Part shown: positions 6,058 through 7,987 of the stretch, piece after piece
Position numbering within the stretch: the first letter of the stretch is position 1
Layout: every line of letters begins with the position of its first letter
DNA from: Nitrospiraceae bacterium
GTDB taxonomy: Bacteria; Nitrospirota; Nitrospiria; Nitrospirales; Nitrospiraceae
Reading direction: 5' to 3'
Assembly: GCA_005793285.1 (NCBI GenBank)
Contig: SXPO01000084.1
Coordinates: 1-7,987 of the forward strand
Length of the DNA stretch: 7,987 nucleotides
The notes under the pieces: model-generated
The model's input: the letters and a program-made list of their open reading frames with translations, nothing else
The model's database searches: none
Told to the model about the DNA's origin: nothing
Translations under genes and position numbers: made by a program

Positions 6058-6939
6058 TTACTCCTGATAGGTCACGAGACCGGCAAGTTTGTTGAACCCT
6101 GAATCCAGAATGACGCCCACGACCCCGACCACCAGGATGGCGAAGATGACCCCGGCGATGTCGAGATTGTTCCATTCGATCCAACTCAGATAGCCGACGC
6201 CCAACTCCCCCAGCAGCATCTCCGCCGGCACCACCGCGACCAATGCGCTCCCGAACGAGATTCTCAGACCGTTCACGATGGTCGGGGCTGCCCCAGGCAA
6301 AATCACCCGGCAGAGCCGTTTGAACCATGAGAGCTGCAGAATGGCCGCGACGTGGAGATATTCCTTTTTGAGCGAACTCACGCCGAACGCCGTCGTCGCC
6401 AGGGTCGGCCAAACGGCTGCCATGAATACGACCAGGATAGCGGTCCACTTGGGATCCTTGACCGTGTACAGGAGCAAGGGCATCCAGGCCAACGGCGAGA
6501 TCGGCTTCAAGATTTGGATGAAGGGGTTGACGGCTCGAAAGAGCACGCGGTTCAGCCCCAGGAGGATGCCGATGAGGATTGCCACAACTGACGCCGCGAG
6601 GAATCCCGCAGCAAATCTTGAGACGGTATACAGGACTAGGTAGGCGATGCCGTGGTCGTTGGTTCCCTTGATGACGAACGCCTCGCCCAATTCAGTTCTC
6701 GCCTTTTCCATCACCGCGAGGGGACCAGGCACCCCCTTCATCTTCTCAGGGTTCCATGCGTAACCTCCTTCGCCCGTTCGGACGATGTCTCCGTTGAACT
6801 CCATCATCTGCAGTTGCTCGTCCGTCTTGCCCTTCGCCTCGAAAGACGATCGCAGCGTGAGCAGATGCCACCCGCCGAGGAAGACCAGGAGGATAAACCC
6901 CCTGATCAGCCACGGATTGCCGTTACCAATTGTTTTCAT
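6058..6939 (-). CDS. ABC importer permease, NrtB/CynB/SsuC type
   Basis: This is an inner-membrane subunit that forms the path for the imported anion. The 293-residue protein has one N-terminal membrane helix (about 11-30, RGFILLVFLGGWHLLTL), then a hydrophilic stretch of about 60-70 residues. After that comes the binding-protein-dependent transport core with several helices (about 100-290). The EAA-type loop that contacts the ATPase is seen in AAILQLSWFKRLCRVILPGA, with the conserved G between helices. ILKPISPLAWMPLLLY is typical of the nitrate/sulfonate permeases. The segment PGPLAVMEKA..GTNDHGIAY resembles NrtB, whereas the part before it (about 31-70) appears longer than usual. GAGGT about 9 bases ahead of the ATG at 6939 and a 21-base gap to the binding-protein gene support this start. 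Confidence 0.92.
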   Translation of the reverse strand: MKTIGNGNPWLIRGFILLVFLGGWHLLTLRSSFEAKGKTDEQLQMMEFNGDIVRTGEGGYAWNPEKMKGVPGPLAVMEKARTELGEAFVIKGTNDHGIAYLVLYTVSRFAAGFLAASVVAILIGILLGLNRVLFRAVNPFIQILKPISPLAWMPLLLYTVKDPKWTAILVVFMAAVWPTLATTAFGVSSLKKEYLHVAAILQLSWFKRLCRVILPGAAPTIVNGLRISFGSALVAVVPAEMLLGELGVGYLSWIEWNNLDIAGVIFAILVVGVVGVILDSGFNKLAGLVTYQE

Positions 6940-6960
6940 CGTGCTCTACCTCTTCGACCA

Positions 6961-7987
6961 TTACGCCATGCTGTGGATGCTGAAACTACGGACGTAGGCG
7001 TCCGGTTGGCTCGCGTCGAACTCCCGGCCCATAATCGTATGCTTAGCCATCGTCCCCTGATGCGCCGGATAACCAAGCTCCTTGGCGATCCGGTCGCAAT
7101 CGGCCGCCCGATACACCTGTTCAGCCACGGCTTTGTAATTGACCTCACCCTTCAAGTGGCCCCACCGTTTCATTTGGGTCATAATCCAGATCGCCATCGA
7201 GTGCCAGGGATAGGGATCGAAATCGATACGGCTCGGGTCCTTTTTGATCGCGCCCAATCCGTCCGCATAGGTTCCCGTCAACACTTGCTCCAAAACCGTC
7301 ACCGGCTGATTCAAGTAATTTGTCGGCGCAATCGCCTCGGCAATCTCTTTCCTATGGGCCGGGTCGGACGCGTAGTGGGTGGCATCCACGATGGACCGGA
7401 AGAGCGCCAGGAACGTATTTGGATACTGCGTGGCGAATTCCTTGGAGATCGCGAAGCCGCAACAGGGATGCCGGTCCCAGATCTCCTTGGAGAGCTTGAA
7501 GATGAACCCCGCGTTTTCGTACACAGCTCGTTGATTGAAAGGATCGGGTGCCAGATAGCCATCGACGTTGCCGGCCTTCAAATTGGCCACCATCTCCGGT
7601 GGTGGCACCACGCGGATTTGCACGTCTTTGTCGGGATGCACGCCGCCCTCTGCGAGAAAATAGCGCAGGAGATAGTTATGCATCGAGTAATCAAACGGCA
7701 CGCAGAAACGAAATCCCCTCATATCGGCGGCGGTTTTCACGCCCTTGTGCTTGTTATGCAGCGTGATCGCTTGCCCATTAATATTCTCCACCGCCGGCAT
7801 GTAAAACGGCACCGGGATGGAACCGGCGCCCAGCGTGATCGCTAATGGCATCGGCGACAACATATGGGCCGCATCGACTTCTTTGTTAATCGCCCAATCT
7901 CGCACCATGGCCCAGCCGGCCGCCCGTTTAACCCTGACATTCAGGCCATGCTTGCGATAGAACCCCAGCGGCTCCGCCATGATGATC
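6961..7987 (-). CDS. ABC importer substrate-binding protein, NrtA/CmpA-like, 5' end outside the window
   Basis: This periplasmic anion-binding protein hands its ligand to the permease encoded next. About 341 residues are visible. The reading frame is still open at the right edge, and the residues before the first visible Met (II-MAEPLGFYRKHGLNV) match the family pattern PL.IA...GFF.K.GL.V, so that Met is internal. Roughly 50 to 90 residues including the export signal are missing, judged from the usual length of NrtA. Family features include GWAMVRDWAIN, NINGQAITLHNKHKGVK, LRYFLAEGG, VDGYLAPDPFNQRAV and HPCCGFAISKEFA. The NrtA/CmpA family covers nitrate, nitrite, bicarbonate and cyanate binders. 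The position at the head of an importer-cynS operon favours cyanate, but I cannot read specificity from residues here. Confidence 0.88.
   Translation of the reverse strand, partial: IIMAEPLGFYRKHGLNVRVKRAAGWAMVRDWAINKEVDAAHMLSPMPLAITLGAGSIPVPFYMPAVENINGQAITLHNKHKGVKTAADMRGFRFCVPFDYSMHNYLLRYFLAEGGVHPDKDVQIRVVPPPEMVANLKAGNVDGYLAPDPFNQRAVYENAGFIFKLSKEIWDRHPCCGFAISKEFATQYPNTFLALFRSIVDATHYASDPAHRKEIAEAIAPTNYLNQPVTVLEQVLTGTYADGLGAIKKDPSRIDFDPYPWHSMAIWIMTQMKRWGHLKGEVNYKAVAEQVYRAADCDRIAKELGYPAHQGTMAKHTIMGREFDASQPDAYVRSFSIHSMA

Noticed and set aside
6652..7845. Long plus-strand open frame of 397 codons opposite the importer binding protein and permease
   Set aside because: It is antisense to two clearly conserved genes and its translation is rich in Arg/His/Pro without any recognisable domain, as expected for a shadow frame in GC-rich DNA.
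1..7987. CRISPR array, phage or defence system
   Set aside because: No regularly spaced repeats and no matching protein families; the gene-bearing DNA is accounted for by IS debris, rnhA and nitrogen genes.

Overview
The window looks like a chromosomal segment of a GC-rich bacterium. The gene set (high-affinity nitrate/nitrite/cyanate-type ABC importer, cyanase, formate/nitrite channel, ferredoxin-type nitrite reductase) resembles nitrogen-acquisition clusters that I know from nitrite-oxidising Nitrospira. That assignment is an inference from gene content and protein style; no marker gene in the window proves it.

The left end (1 to about 1060) is insertion-sequence debris. The N-terminus of an IS30-family transposase runs off the left edge on the minus strand. 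Its outer end abuts the last codons of an IS3-family orfA, followed by an orfB that carries the DDE catalytic triad but has a one-base frameshift near its C-terminus. The IS3 right end lies at about 1035-1059. A roughly 320-base gene-free stretch follows, with one long GC-rich inverted repeat. Then comes rnhA (ribonuclease HI) on the plus strand, a housekeeping gene converging on the cluster described next.

From 1931 to the right edge, all genes lie on the minus strand and are read right to left. First is an ABC importer: an NrtA/CmpA-like binding protein cut by the right edge, then an NrtB-like permease, then an NrtD-like ATPase. These are followed by cyanase (cynS). A strong hairpin with a T-tract lies after cynS. 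The second group is an FNT-family nitrite/formate channel (nirC-like), a 72-residue winged-helix protein, and the siroheme/4Fe-4S nitrite reductase nirA. The winged-helix gene overlaps nirA by 4 bp.

Together the genes form a nitrogen-supply module. The importer brings in an anion (cyanate, nitrite or nitrate), and CynS turns cyanate plus bicarbonate into ammonia and CO2. The FNT channel moves nitrite, and NirA reduces nitrite to ammonium with six electrons from ferredoxin. The order importer-cynS resembles cyanobacterial cynABDS, so cyanate is the favoured substrate for the importer, but sequence alone does not exclude nitrite or nitrate. The most interesting unknowns are the small DNA-binding-like protein coupled to nirA and the hairpin and dyads between the cyanate and nitrite halves.
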